NCBI GenBank assembly: GCA_002727195.1
Contig: PBWH01000005.1
Coordinates: 382,669-441,693, forward strand
DNA length: 59,025 bases
Source of the DNA: Gemmatimonadota bacterium
GTDB lineage: Bacteria; Latescibacterota; UBA2968
Direction of reading: 5' to 3'
Positions 42,782-51,846 of the stretch are shown in pieces. The position numbers and the translations under genes are program-made. How positions within the stretch are numbered: position 1 is the stretch's first letter; every line of letters starts with the position of its first letter. Below the pieces are notes generated by a model. That model made no database searches, was not told where the DNA came from, and saw only the letters and a list, made by a program, of their open reading frames with translations.

Positions 42782-43702
42782 TTACACATCCTGACTTATC
42801 TCGACAGCCGCAGCCAACACCACCTGCGCACTCCGCACCACATTCTCCAAATTCACCCGCTCCGGCACGTCCCCCACCAGATGGTATTCCGCATCCTCAT
42901 AAGGAAACGACCCGACGTTCATCACCGTCCGCCGGAACCCCGAGTTGATATACATCCCGTCGTCGTCGTTCACCTTTTCCTTGAAGACCACCTTCGGCTC
43001 GAGATCGATCCCGTATCGCTTCGCACACCAGGCCACCTGCTCAGCTAACGCCTTCCCTTCATCTGTGCTGTAGGCAACCACGTGAGTCAGCTTTCCCCCC
43101 GCCGTATCCTCATCTGACTTCCCATCCAGACTGTCGACATTCAGCACCGCCACAATCTCGTCGCCAGCCGCAGCCCCTGCCTCTGCCGCCTTCCGACTCG
43201 TCCACGGCCGATGCTCTTCATTGCAGAACAGAATCCTGACTGTCCGCTTCAGCCCTGCCCCGGCCAGCAGCCGCGCCATCTCCAGATTCGCCACCAACCC
43301 GACGCAGTTGTCCCTGGCCCCCGGCGAGTCGATCCAGCTCATTGAGTCCTTGTGTGAGATGAGCTGTACGATCTCGTCCGGCCGCTCCGATCCCTCGATC
43401 ACCGCCTCGATATTGGCCACATCATACCAAGGATCGTCCGGCGCCGGCTTCGAGTACCAATGGTGCAACGGCTTCGTCTCATCACACCGGAACGCCTGCA
43501 CCTGGTGTCGCGTTTCCCTGAACCCGCACCCGGCTTCTTCTAGCTGCGCCCGGATATAGTCATCCGTCTCCTCGAGCGTGCTCTTCGTCTGTCCCGACCG
43601 CGTATAGTTCGCCTTCCGAAAAGGCAACGGATCCTTGCTCAAGTAGAACAGATCCCGCCGAATCCGCTCCCCCGATACCTTCCCAATCAACACCTCAACC
43701 AT
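42782..43702 (-). CDS. M28-family metallopeptidase
   Basis: 306 residues. Zinc-ligand regions are H in LISHKDSMSW, D in GARDNCVG, E in FCNEEH, D in LNVDSLDG and H in AEYHLVGD, the full set for a two-zinc M28 aminopeptidase. No signal peptide, so probably a cytoplasmic aminopeptidase. ATG 43702 has GGGAGG about 5 bases upstream and is preferred to the longer frame (43723). Divergent from the neighbouring plus-strand genes. Confidence 0.82.
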   Translation of the reverse strand: MVEVLIGKVSGERIRRDLFYLSKDPLPFRKANYTRSGQTKSTLEETDDYIRAQLEEAGCGFRETRHQVQAFRCDETKPLHHWYSKPAPDDPWYDVANIEAVIEGSERPDEIVQLISHKDSMSWIDSPGARDNCVGLVANLEMARLLAGAGLKRTVRILFCNEEHRPWTSRKAAEAGAAAGDEIVAVLNVDSLDGKSDEDTAGGKLTHVVAYSTDEGKALAEQVAWCAKRYGIDLEPKVVFKEKVNDDDGMYINSGFRRTVMNVGSFPYEDAEYHLVGDVPERVNLENVVRSAQVVLAAAVEISQDV

Positions 43703-43821
43703 TGAGACCTCCCACGATGCCAAATCCCCACTTCCTCACTATCTTGCGCTCGACAGAATAGCCATCCCTCTTCGTTGTAGGAAGGCCGCGGTTGTCACCC
43801 GGACCATGACGCTTGCACAAC

Positions 43822-43853
43822 CCCTCCGTGTCTTCCGTGTCCTCTGTGGTTCC
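43822..43853 (+). repeat. 9-base-period repeat, three units
   Basis: ctccgtgtc ttccgtgtc ctctgtggt tcc in the 188-base gap upstream of the minus-strand M28 gene. Plus-strand orientation again. One of the longer copies. Confidence 0.75.
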
Positions 43854-43890
43854 CTTTGACCAACCTATCGCTAAGCAATCTCCGGTTCCA

Positions 43891-44624
43891 CTAAGTCTTC
43901 GGAATCCCCACCAACACCCGATTCCGCGGAGTAATCATCCTCGGGATATATGTCCAATCCATCTTGTATCCCAGCCCTTCCATCCGATAGGTCCGATCCA
44001 CATCCGTCACCACCCACGGATCCAGCATTCGCGTCAGCACCTCGGGCCCACCTGACTGATTCGGCCCGTAGCAGCACGGCATCACCACCACCCGACTCCC
44101 GAGCAGATGCGCCACCTCCAGACACCTATCCGTCAGCTTACCACACGCGTGCACGCCGGTGATCGTCGTTCCCGGCTCGAGGTGATCCGCCATCCCATCT
44201 ACGGGACTCTCGATCCACTTGACCTTCTCCTCTACCCACGGCGCCACTGAGATGATCGCATTCAGAATCTCCTGAGAACCGTCGGTACATCGAGCAACGT
44301 CACCTGCTCCACGGACCGTTGCATCGCCGCATACAGAATGCCCACGAGACCGTGTCCACAACACAGATCAGCCATCCGTGCAGATCGCATACGCCGGCGC
44401 GTCCGGGCATAGAACTCGAATGACTCCAGAACCTCCTTTGGCCCAATTACGCGCGTCTCCCCAAGCGCCCGAATCATTCTGGTCTCGAACCTGTCATCCT
44501 CGAGATATTCTTCGGCGAATTCCGTCAGCCGTATCCTGGATCGCGTCACATATCCCGGCCGATTCTTGTTCAATTGCGGAAACGCTCTGAACGGTGCGTC
44601 AGTCTCATCGTACTGAACGGACAT
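43891..44624 (-). pseudogene. Frameshifted class I methyltransferase-like gene
   Basis: The upstream frame (start ATG 44624, GGAG 5 bases upstream) gives RIRLTEFAEEYLEDDRFE and the SAM motif MADLCCGHGLVGILYAAMQR, then TLLDV. About 44270-44290 the coding sense moves to another frame: SQEILNAIISVAPWVEEKVK, GVHACGKLTDRCLEVAHLLG and VVVMPCCYG. The latter block (HACGxLTD...PCC) is typical of a small methyltransferase-like family. A single-base change could explain the break. It may be genuine decay or a base-calling error. Family known mostly by sequence; role not known. Confidence 0.6.
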
Positions 44625-45265
44625 TACATCTCCATTCACAAGTTTGCATGCTGACCTTCGCCGGTTCTACCTGCTGCCGGTTAGCCATCTTGCCAGTTCT
44701 GGTTACAGCCGTTTCGCCTATTGCCCTTAGTTCAACACTAAGGTGGCCATACCCAACCCTGACTTCAAGCACCTAACCACCGTCCGTTCCTTCCCGAACA
44801 CCTCTGGCCATCATCTGGCTCACTACGAGTAACCCACTCCTTAAGGAGGGGGACGGAGGTCCCGACCCACGTCCTTCGCTATGAGGAAGTTGCTTTGAGA
44901 TTTGCATATTCCCCCGTGCACGAAACCACCCATATCACCGACAAAATCGCCGCACTCTACCACGGCCGACGCCGCATACGAAAGGTGGACGGACTTCGGA
45001 GCCCCCAAACGAACGGAGTATCGTGTTCGGCCCGTCGATCGGCCCCCGGTCGCACGGCTAACTCCTGAAGAGAGGATAGACCCTCCTTTGGTTCAGCCTC
45101 CCCAAACGTCTATCCTGGTCCTTTTCGCTTACGGCCTCCCGAATTGTTCCGTATTCTGGATTCCCGTCACACGACGTGGACGAACCTTGAATATCGACTC
45201 GGCACGTTGTGTGATTGCCCTCTGCTGCTCCGCGACGGCAGCGATTTATGACTCAGGAGACCCCC
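44625..45265. other. Intergenic region, 641 bases, possibly decayed
   Basis: No confident gene. There is a ccttag / ctaagg hairpin around 44727-44745, a ctccttaaggag palindrome near 44838, and an aggatagac / gtctatcct inverted pair (about 45072-45113). A stretch from about 44893 reads RFAYSPVHETTHITDKIAAL and could be the start of a lost gene, but it ends without a recognisable continuation. The frame at 44902-45318 has no domain and overlaps the real gene downstream. Confidence 0.4.
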
Positions 45266-46237
45266 ATGTCCCTCAAAATGCGTGTAGGCCTAGGCCAGTT
45301 CCAGGAACTCACCGATGACATGCTCGCCTTCATCAAACAGATCGGCGCCGATGATTTCCTGATGAACACGCCGCGGATCCCGAAGGAAACGGGTCAGTGG
45401 GAATATGAGGACCTGAAAGAACTGAAAGACCGGGCAGATGATGCAGACCTTCGCCTGATGGCCCTCGAGAACGTCCCAATCGAGTTTTACATCGACATCA
45501 TGCTCGCCGGACCGAAGCGGGACGAGCAGATCGAGAAGATGTCCAACACGATCCGGAACATGGGTAAGGCGGATATCCCCATCCTCGGATACCACTGGAT
45601 GCCGAACAAGGTCTGGCGTACGGAACCGCTTGCGACGCTGCGCGGCGGGGCAAGAGCGACACGCTTCGACATGTCGGAACACGACCCCGACGAGTTTACC
45701 CACGATCGCGTCTATACCAAAGAGGAGATGACGGAGAATTTCGATTACTACCTGGAAAGGATCCTGCCGGTCGCCGAGGAAGCCGACGTGGTGCTTGCAC
45801 TGCATCCCGATGACCCCCCGGTGGATTCCTTGGGTGGTGTTGGACGCATCTTCGGAAACTTCGACGAGTTCAAGCGCGCAATCGACAAATTTGACAGCCC
45901 CCACCACAAGCTCGACTTCTGCATGGGCTGTTGGTCTGAGATGAGAGCCGAAGGAGCCGTCCCCGCCATCAGCCACTTCGCCCAACGCGACCGGATCGCC
46001 TACGTCCACCTTCGCTTCGTCCAGGGCGAGGTCCCCTGCTTCAACGAGTGCTTCATCGACGAAGGCAGCGTCGACCCCTTCGAAGCCGTAAAAGCCCTTC
46101 ACGGCGCCGGCTTCACAGGTTTCCTAATCACAGACCACGTCCCCAAAACCGAAGGTGACACGAGATGGGGCCATCGCAGCCGCGCCTACGCCCTCGGCTA
46201 CATCCGCTGCCTCATCGACTGGGCCGAACGGCTGTAG
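45266..46237 (+). CDS. uxuA: Mannonate dehydratase-family protein
   Basis: 323 residues, a TIM-barrel like D-mannonate dehydratase, which forms 2-keto-3-deoxygluconate in uronate catabolism. Hallmarks are ILGYHWMPNKVWRT, the HPDDPP metal-site block (LALHPDDPP), the CMGCWSEM block with the conserved Cys, DRIAYVHLRFV and ITDHVP. It is shorter than the E. coli enzyme (394). Start ATG 45266 is preferred to ATG 45248 because AGGAGA lies 5 bases before it. Suggests glucuronate or alginate-type monomers enter the cell. The symbol is by family, with weak certainty of orthology. Confidence 0.8.
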   Translation: MSLKMRVGLGQFQELTDDMLAFIKQIGADDFLMNTPRIPKETGQWEYEDLKELKDRADDADLRLMALENVPIEFYIDIMLAGPKRDEQIEKMSNTIRNMGKADIPILGYHWMPNKVWRTEPLATLRGGARATRFDMSEHDPDEFTHDRVYTKEEMTENFDYYLERILPVAEEADVVLALHPDDPPVDSLGGVGRIFGNFDEFKRAIDKFDSPHHKLDFCMGCWSEMRAEGAVPAISHFAQRDRIAYVHLRFVQGEVPCFNECFIDEGSVDPFEAVKALHGAGFTGFLITDHVPKTEGDTRWGHRSRAYALGYIRCLIDWAERL

Positions 46238-46539
46238 CGTATCAGCACCTGCCTCCTGCCGTATGAACGACTTACGAAGTGCGTCGATCCACATCGCTGG
46301 GTAGATTCACCGGCTCCGAGTCCCGCTCCACTCGACGAAGACACCACCGCGGTTAGGATCCAGCTGACTGTTTGACCGGCACGGCGCGGCCTAGCCAGCG
46401 ACTGTAGCCGGCCCCGCGCCCAGTGGCGACTTTCTTCCCCGATTCTTTGGTCGGTCAAAGAATCGGGTCGGCGTAACGGGCGCCGAAACGAGGTGTGTGG
46501 GGAATTGCATTACACACTAAGATCAGTTAGGAATCACCC
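46238..46539. other. Intergenic region with strong inverted repeat
   Basis: 302 bases without a gene. Near 46439-46466, ccgattctttg / caaagaatcgg form an 11-base perfect stem with a six-base loop (gtcggt). It may end the mannonate dehydratase transcript. Nothing else was seen. Confidence 0.5.
46439..46466. repeat. Perfect 11-base-stem hairpin
   Basis: ccgattctttg and caaagaatcgg are exact complements around a six-base loop. The flanks are GC rich with no T-run, so it may be a terminator or a protein-binding site. Confidence 0.65.
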
Positions 46540-47457
46540 ATGATGATGTTCGCCGACACATCCCGAGGCCGACCCTTCGCTAAAGACCCCGCCGTCGTCC
46601 GTCTCGGCGATCGCTACCTGACGTACTACACGATTTGCCCTTTCGGCGATGATCGTGAAGGGGATGGATACGGCATAGGAATCGCCGAAAGCCTCGACCT
46701 GGACAACTGGACAAAGATCGACGAAATCCAACCCGTCCAGGAATGCGAACAGAACGGCATCTGCGCCCCCGGCGCCATCGTCCTCGACGAAACCGTTCAC
46801 CTCTTCTACCAGACCTACGGCAACCACGAGAACGACGCCATCTGTCACGCCACATCGACCGAAGGAACCCAGTTCGACCGCGATCCAACCAACCCAATCA
46901 TCAAACCGACCGGCGACTGGAACTGCGGCCGCGCCATCGACGGCGACGTCATCGACTGGAACGGAGAGCTCCTCCTCTACTGGGCGACACGAGATCCGGA
47001 CTACAACATCCAACTCATTGGCGTCTCCTCCGCTCCATTAGAGAGCGATTTCTCGCGCGACACCTGGACCCAGCGCTGCGACGCCCCGATCCTCGCCCCT
47101 GAACTGGACTGGGAGCAAAATTGCATCGAGGCGTCCGCCGTGTGCAAACGGAACGGACGCCTCTGGCAATTCTACGCCGGTGCTTACAACAATCGACCCC
47201 AACAAATCGGCTGCGCCGTCAGCGACGACGGGATTTCCTGGAAACGAATCAGTAACAAGCCCCTCTTGCCGAACGGGGCCCCAGGCTCCTGGAACCACTC
47301 CGAATCAGGCCATCCCTGCGTCTTCGTCGACGAAGATGGATCGACGCATCTGTTCTTCCAGGGCAACGATGACAATGGGAAGAGTTGGTATCTGTCCCGG
47401 GTGGACGTCGATTGGTCCACGGGGCAACCTACCATCCGACCAGTGGGATCAGCCTGA
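46540..47457 (+). CDS. GH43-like glycosidase
   Basis: 305 residues. Three acidic residues of GH43 can be proposed: D in FAKDPAVV (base), D in AIDGDVIDW (pKa modulator) and E in NCIEASAVC (acid). Propeller blades recur: RYLTYYTICPFGDD, GAIVLDETVHLFYQTYG, LLLYWATRDPD. GH43 enzymes release arabinose, xylose or galactose. ATG 46540 is followed by two more ATGs, so the exact start is uncertain. No signal peptide. Belongs with the sugar-acid genes around it. Confidence 0.7.
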   Translation: MMMFADTSRGRPFAKDPAVVRLGDRYLTYYTICPFGDDREGDGYGIGIAESLDLDNWTKIDEIQPVQECEQNGICAPGAIVLDETVHLFYQTYGNHENDAICHATSTEGTQFDRDPTNPIIKPTGDWNCGRAIDGDVIDWNGELLLYWATRDPDYNIQLIGVSSAPLESDFSRDTWTQRCDAPILAPELDWEQNCIEASAVCKRNGRLWQFYAGAYNNRPQQIGCAVSDDGISWKRISNKPLLPNGAPGSWNHSESGHPCVFVDEDGSTHLFFQGNDDNGKSWYLSRVDVDWSTGQPTIRPVGSA

Positions 47458-47628
47458 AGCTTCACCTTCCGCGCGCGCCTAGGTCGGTGTCTCCACCTTC
47501 GCGAGATCCGCCGGTTCAATATGGATGACTACATCGCCTATTCCGTTCATTGTCGTCAGGACCCAGTTCTACACTACCACACGGAACACCGTCTGTCTGA
47601 ATGCGCAGTCAGTACTGGCTAATGTCTT

Positions 47629-48042
47629 TTAGAAGTGAACCACCACGTATTTTCCCTCCACCCGGACCTCATACGTCTCCACTCCCGGATCCTCCTCACC
47701 GAGCGTCGACCCATCCTCCAACGTCACGTCATAAGACCGCACTTTCATCCGATGCGGATTGAACACCGAATCACCGTTCGTGATATCGAACTCCCACCCG
47801 TGCCACGGGCAGCTGACAATCTCCCCTTCTCGTCCCCAGACATATTCTCCAGGTTGCGAAGGCATCGTTGTCCCGCTGACTCGCCCCTTGCACAGCGACG
47901 CGCCCTGATGCGGACACCGATTCCGGAGCGCGTAGAACTGTCCGTCGACATTGAACACCCCGATTGATCGCCCCTCAATATCGACGATTCGGCGATCTCC
48001 TACGCCGAACGATTCCACATCACCAATGACGTGACGTCCCAT
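47629..48042 (-). CDS. Rieske [2Fe-2S] ferredoxin-type protein
   Basis: 137 residues. The cluster ligands are Cys-x-His in NRCPHQGASL (~residue 43) and Cys-x-x-His in VSCPWHGWEF (~residue 78). It is a single-domain Rieske protein like the ferredoxin component of ring-hydroxylating or other oxygenase systems, possibly passing electrons to an oxygenase. No partner reductase is nearby. Shares strand with rhaM (48105), 62 bases upstream, so co-transcription is possible. Confidence 0.88.
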   Translation of the reverse strand: MGRHVIGDVESFGVGDRRIVDIEGRSIGVFNVDGQFYALRNRCPHQGASLCKGRVSGTTMPSQPGEYVWGREGEIVSCPWHGWEFDITNGDSVFNPHRMKVRSYDVTLEDGSTLGEEDPGVETYEVRVEGKYVVVHF

Positions 48043-48104
48043 CTGCTAAGCCTCGTCCCGTTGAAAATGCCGGCCAACAGCTGCTTCATCCCCACGCTCC
48101 GTTC

Positions 48105-48422
48105 TCAGCTCTCTATATGGAACACTTCTCGCAGCTCCTTCGTCACCGGACTATTATCCGGATTCGAAGGCATCAGCTCGCGCATATGCGCCCACCACTC
48201 CTGGCAGATAGGCTCTTCGGCGATACTCGCCCACTGTGCCTCGTCCTCGATCTCCGCGTGCGCGAATAGCGTGTTCGTCTCGGCATCGAGATAGATCGAG
48301 TAACTCGTCACACCGTGAGCCTTGATCGTCTCCTCCAACTCAGGCCAGATCGGGTTGTGACGACGTTCATACTCTTCGTGTTGATCTGGATTCACCGACA
48401 TCGCAAACGCTTTTCGAATCAT
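48105..48422 (-). CDS. rhaM: L-rhamnose mutarotase
   Basis: 105 residues, matching the 104-residue E. coli RhaM. Conserved blocks are [39 protein letters not shown] and [10 protein letters not shown] (the conserved WW and His). It interconverts alpha- and beta-L-rhamnose and similar sugars. ATG 48422 has GGAGG 6 bases upstream (cggaggtagtc) and is preferred to the longer frame. Fits import of deoxy-sugars in this region. Confidence 0.88.
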   Translation of the reverse strand: MIRKAFAMSVNPDQHEEYERRHNPIWPELEETIKAHGVTSYSIYLDAETNTLFAHAEIEDEAQWASIAEEPICQEWWAHMRELMPSNPDNSPVTKELREVFHIES

Positions 48423-48503
48423 GACTACCTCCGTAGAGCAGGTTGACGCCACCAAAGTTTGGTCGCTTCTTGCACACGTGTCGTGAAGGGTGGATGGGTT
48501 CGT

Positions 48504-48545
48504 CTTTCAATCTTCGATCTTCTTTCATCAATCCTCGATTGATCC
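48504..48545 (+). repeat. Heptamer repeat, AATCTTC / AATCCTC type
   Basis: Units tcaatct tcgatct tctttca tcaatcc tcgattg in tandem, ending just before the Nramp-like gene. The longest tract of this family in the window. Confidence 0.7.
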
Positions 48546-48556
48546 GTGGAGTGAAA

Positions 48557-49960
48557 ATGGCCCAGTCTGAGCATAACGAGCCTCTTGAACACAAACCAGA
48601 ATATCTATACGGTCTACACCCTGACGCCATCCAGGAACCGCCCAACGACCTGAAGGGACGCCTGAAGTTCCTTGGCCCTGGCCTCGTCCTCGTCGGCTCC
48701 GTCGTCGGCTCCGGAGAGATCATCCTCACCACGACGCTCGGGTCGATCGTCGGCTTCTCGATGCTCTGGTTCGTTCTGGTCAGCTGCTGGAGCAAAAACA
48801 TCGTCCAGGCTGAACTCGGTCGCTATACCGTCTCTTCGGGCGAGCCGTTCCTGCACGCCTTCAACCGTTTGCCGGGGAAGGTGCCCGCGTTCCGTGGGAA
48901 GAAAGTCTCCTGGTACATCTACTTCTGGCTACTCTGGATCATTCCGGACCTGCTCGTCGGCGGCGGCATCTATGGCGGCGCGGGCCAGGCCATCCAGGCT
49001 GCGTTCCCTTCCTTGGGCTCCGAATGGTGGACCGTCGGCATCGCAATCGTCGCCATGATCATCATCCTGTCCGGCACCTACAGGTTCCTTGAGAAGTTCC
49101 TGACCATCATGGTGGTCACATTCACCTTCATCACGGTGACGTGTGCGATCCTGCTCCAGATGACCGAGTATGCGATCACCTGGGACGAGATGATGAACGG
49201 GCTCACCTTTGGGTTCCCTGCGATGGCCATCGTCGCGGCGCTCGCCATGTATGGCGGTACGGGTGTTGGAACAGGTGAACAGACGGCCTACACCTACTGG
49301 TGTGTTGAAAAGGGATACGCCCGGTTCGCCGGCGCCGCTGACGACTCCGATGATTGGGTCAGGCGCGCCAAGGGTTGGATCGCCGTCATGCAGACTGACG
49401 TCAAGCTGACCCTCCTCCTGCTGACCTGTGCGACCATTCCCTTCTACATGCTGGGTGCTGGTGTGTTGTATCGGCTCGGGCAGGAGCCAAACGGCCTGGA
49501 GACGATCGGCATCCTCTCCAGCATGTATACGACCACGCTCGGTGAGTGGGCCTTCTGGCTCTTCATCATAGGCGCCTTCTTCGTCCTCTTCTCCACCGCA
49601 GTTTCAGGACTGGGCGCCAACGTCCGCGTCTTCGCCGACGGAATGGCCGTGTTGGGCTTGATCGAACGAAACGACTACCAGACCCGCATGAAGATCCTGC
49701 GCTTTTGGGCTGTCTTTGCCCCGATCATCACCGCAACAGCGTACTTCTACTTCCAGAACCCGGTCTGGATGCTCACTGTCGGCCAACTCTTTAAAGCCAT
49801 CAAGTTTCCGCTGATCGCTGGTGGCGTCATCTACCTCCGCTACAAACACCTGGACCCACGCATGGCCCCGTCCTGGAAAGCCGACGCGATACTCTGGCTC
49901 TGCTTCGCCATCATGATAAGCCTGGCCACCTACATCATCTGGGTCAAGTTCATCGCGTAG
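48557..49960 (+). CDS. Nramp-like membrane transporter lacking the DPGN motif
   Basis: 467 residues, 11-12 membrane segments in the Nramp (LeuT-like) arrangement. At the first helix the canonical D-P-G-N metal motif is V50-G-S-G-E54 (PGLVLVGSVVGSGEIILTT), so the essential Asp and Asn are absent. The TM6 metal motif is also not the canonical Met-Pro-His. So the substrate is probably not Mn2+/Fe2+ and may be an organic solute or another ion. ATG 48557 is supported by family alignment; upstream residues come from a heptamer repeat. Confidence 0.78.
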   Translation: MAQSEHNEPLEHKPEYLYGLHPDAIQEPPNDLKGRLKFLGPGLVLVGSVVGSGEIILTTTLGSIVGFSMLWFVLVSCWSKNIVQAELGRYTVSSGEPFLHAFNRLPGKVPAFRGKKVSWYIYFWLLWIIPDLLVGGGIYGGAGQAIQAAFPSLGSEWWTVGIAIVAMIIILSGTYRFLEKFLTIMVVTFTFITVTCAILLQMTEYAITWDEMMNGLTFGFPAMAIVAALAMYGGTGVGTGEQTAYTYWCVEKGYARFAGAADDSDDWVRRAKGWIAVMQTDVKLTLLLLTCATIPFYMLGAGVLYRLGQEPNGLETIGILSSMYTTTLGEWAFWLFIIGAFFVLFSTAVSGLGANVRVFADGMAVLGLIERNDYQTRMKILRFWAVFAPIITATAYFYFQNPVWMLTVGQLFKAIKFPLIAGGVIYLRYKHLDPRMAPSWKADAILWLCFAIMISLATYIIWVKFIA

Positions 49961-49994
49961 CCGCATTCAGCTCCAACGGAGCGTCGATGTGTGG

Positions 49995-50018
49995 TTTTGA
50001 CCTTTGAAATTTGACTTT
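49995..50018 (+). repeat. Heptamer repeat, TTTTGAC type
   Basis: ttttgacctttgaaatttga then cttt, four diverged 7-base units, in the 61-base space between convergent genes. Confidence 0.6.
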
Positions 50019-50021
50019 GCC

Positions 50022-50853
50022 CTAGCCTCCCCATCGCCACAGCCTCTCAGCAGTCCCCCCCAGTACCCATGCACGCTCCTCGGGAGACAAATCGATCTCC
50101 TCTCTGAAGAGCGCCACGATCTCTCCGTAGCTCACGTGCGGACTATACTGTGCCTGCGGAAAGTTCGTTCCGAACAAACAGCGCTCCGGCACGAACGCAT
50201 CGATCAATTCGCGAACCATCCAGTGGGCATCACGAAAGGGGTACGATTCGTTGCTCGCGAGGGGCACGAACGTCAGCTTTGCATAGACGTTCGGATACTG
50301 CACCATGTCCACGGCCGATACAACCGTGTTCGGTGAAGGCGCCTTGTCCGGACTGATGTATCCGCAATGATCGAGAATGTATCGCGTTTTCGGGAATGCG
50401 CGAACACGTTCCTCGACAGCCCCATACTCCTCTTGCGCGGCATTGACGTCAACCGTTAGATCGAGGTCTGCGGCGCGCTGCCAGAGCGGCGTAATGATCG
50501 GGTCGTTCAGGGCCCCCTGGTAGAACAGATAACGTTGGATCCGGATACCTGAGATCCCCGCGTTCGACCAGACGTGACAGCTGATCGGGACCATCTTCGC
50601 TCGCAGGGTCCACCAGAGCCGCCCCCGCCAGCCAGTCAGTTCGCCCCTGCAGATGGTCGAGGGTGGTCGCGTTATCCCAACCGTAGAACCCCGCCGTGAT
50701 CGTCAGAGCGCGATCCACACCCGTCGCCTCCATCTCCGCTTTGAGCGTCTCGGGTGAACCGTCTGCTTCCGGTCGATAGGTGGATTCCGGATTTCCCAGC
50801 GGGTATCGCTCGGTATCGAGTGAGTAGAGGTGCGTGTGAGCGTCTATGACCAT
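50022..50853 (-). pseudogene. Frameshifted amidohydrolase-2-family gene
   Basis: Opens MVIDAHTHLYSLD, the HxH metal motif of TIM-barrel amidohydrolases, and reads to DQLSRLVER near 50567. The remainder is in another frame (AGISGIRIQRYLFYQGALND) and runs through RYILDHCGYISPDKA, NVYAKLTFVPL and RCLFGTNFP, ending near 50022. Joining the frames at about 50555-50567 gives a continuous ~277-residue protein. The only defect visible is a single-base shift, so it may be a sequencing error or a recent mutation. Members hydrolyse amides, lactones or decarboxylate; specific substrate unknown. Confidence 0.7.
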
Positions 50854-50950
50854 GGGTTATCAACGAAAATGACTTCGTACTGGTATTTCTTCCATCCGCT
50901 CCCTCAAGACTCAACAATTTGGATTCCTCATTCTGAACTCGCCTTCAGGT

Positions 50951-51748
50951 TTACAAAGCTTTGTTCTCCTCCGCATAAACCTGATTCCCTCCTTCTCCCA
51001 GCTGCCACGTCCCCCGGAACAACGTCCGCCGCTTCTCCGGCATCTGCATGATCGCTTCGTGATCCAGGTTCGTCCGGTGCCACTGCGACCAAAGCGAGTT
51101 GTAGCAGTTGAACACCGCACACCGTGCGTTGTCCGGATTCGTCCAGTCATTCGCCGCGTGAACGAGGCTCTCCGTGAAGATGACCACAGAACCGGGTGGA
51201 CAGCTGTAGTCCTCCATCGCATCCCGCATCGCGTCCTCCCAGGGTGACTCCCCGATATTCGGCTTGAGTGGATCCGGCCCGCCGTAAGGGAAGTGCGCCT
51301 TGTGCGACCCGCTCAAGAAGGACGTTGCCCCTTGGCCAGACTTCGCCTCCTCCAGCTCCCATACAACCCTAGTCAGCCCCGAGAAAATCTTCCCCCCTGC
51401 CACCTGATACCGCATCGCGTTCGCCCGCTGAGGTGGGCGGACCACGTGAGGCATCCCGTTGTCCCTCCGCTCCGCCGTAGCCCACCCCGGCGGCCGGATC
51501 GTCGTAAACGAAGCCTCGCACCGGAACCCGTAACACGTCTCCGAGACATACCGCTCTTCCGCAAGAATCTCCGTCAGGATTCCCACAATCGCTGGATGGT
51601 CGAGCAGCCGATCCAACGGCGCCTCATAGCTCCGCTTCGCCCCACCATACACCACCGCCTTCATCTCTTCGATCTCACCGTCGTCGAGTACCGCCGGCAG
51701 CGTGATCCAACCCTTCATATCAAAGAAAAACTTCTGCTCATCCGTCAT
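50951..51748 (-). CDS. PhyH-family protein with His-x-Val motif
   Basis: 265 residues from ATG 51748 (a GTG at 51778 is an alternative). The motif position reads H101-V-V103 (MPHVVRPPQ), H197 (LVHAANDW) is the distal His, and R209 the 2-oxoglutarate Arg. FLSGSHKAHF and VVWELEEA match the other PhyH proteins of the window. The ligand acid is lost. It is a more distant relative of the 28931/29949 pair. Possibly a modified oxygenase or an inactive homologue. Confidence 0.8.
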   Translation of the reverse strand: MTDEQKFFFDMKGWITLPAVLDDGEIEEMKAVVYGGAKRSYEAPLDRLLDHPAIVGILTEILAEERYVSETCYGFRCEASFTTIRPPGWATAERRDNGMPHVVRPPQRANAMRYQVAGGKIFSGLTRVVWELEEAKSGQGATSFLSGSHKAHFPYGGPDPLKPNIGESPWEDAMRDAMEDYSCPPGSVVIFTESLVHAANDWTNPDNARCAVFNCYNSLWSQWHRTNLDHEAIMQMPEKRRTLFRGTWQLGEGGNQVYAEENKAL

Positions 51749-51846
51749 CGCTATCACGTCACTCAATACTGGCCTCACTTTGATTGCCGTTTCCTCGAGT
51801 AGCCCTCTGCAAGAGGGCGTATCGAGAGGCCCAACTCACTTGTCTG

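Noticed and set aside
44902-45318. 138-residue plus-strand open frame before the mannonate dehydratase
   Set aside because: No domain, unusual composition, overlaps the start of the real gene in another frame.
46238-46458. Small minus-strand frame in the spacer after the mannonate dehydratase gene
   Set aside because: Arg-rich, without domain, and covers an inverted repeat. No support as a gene.
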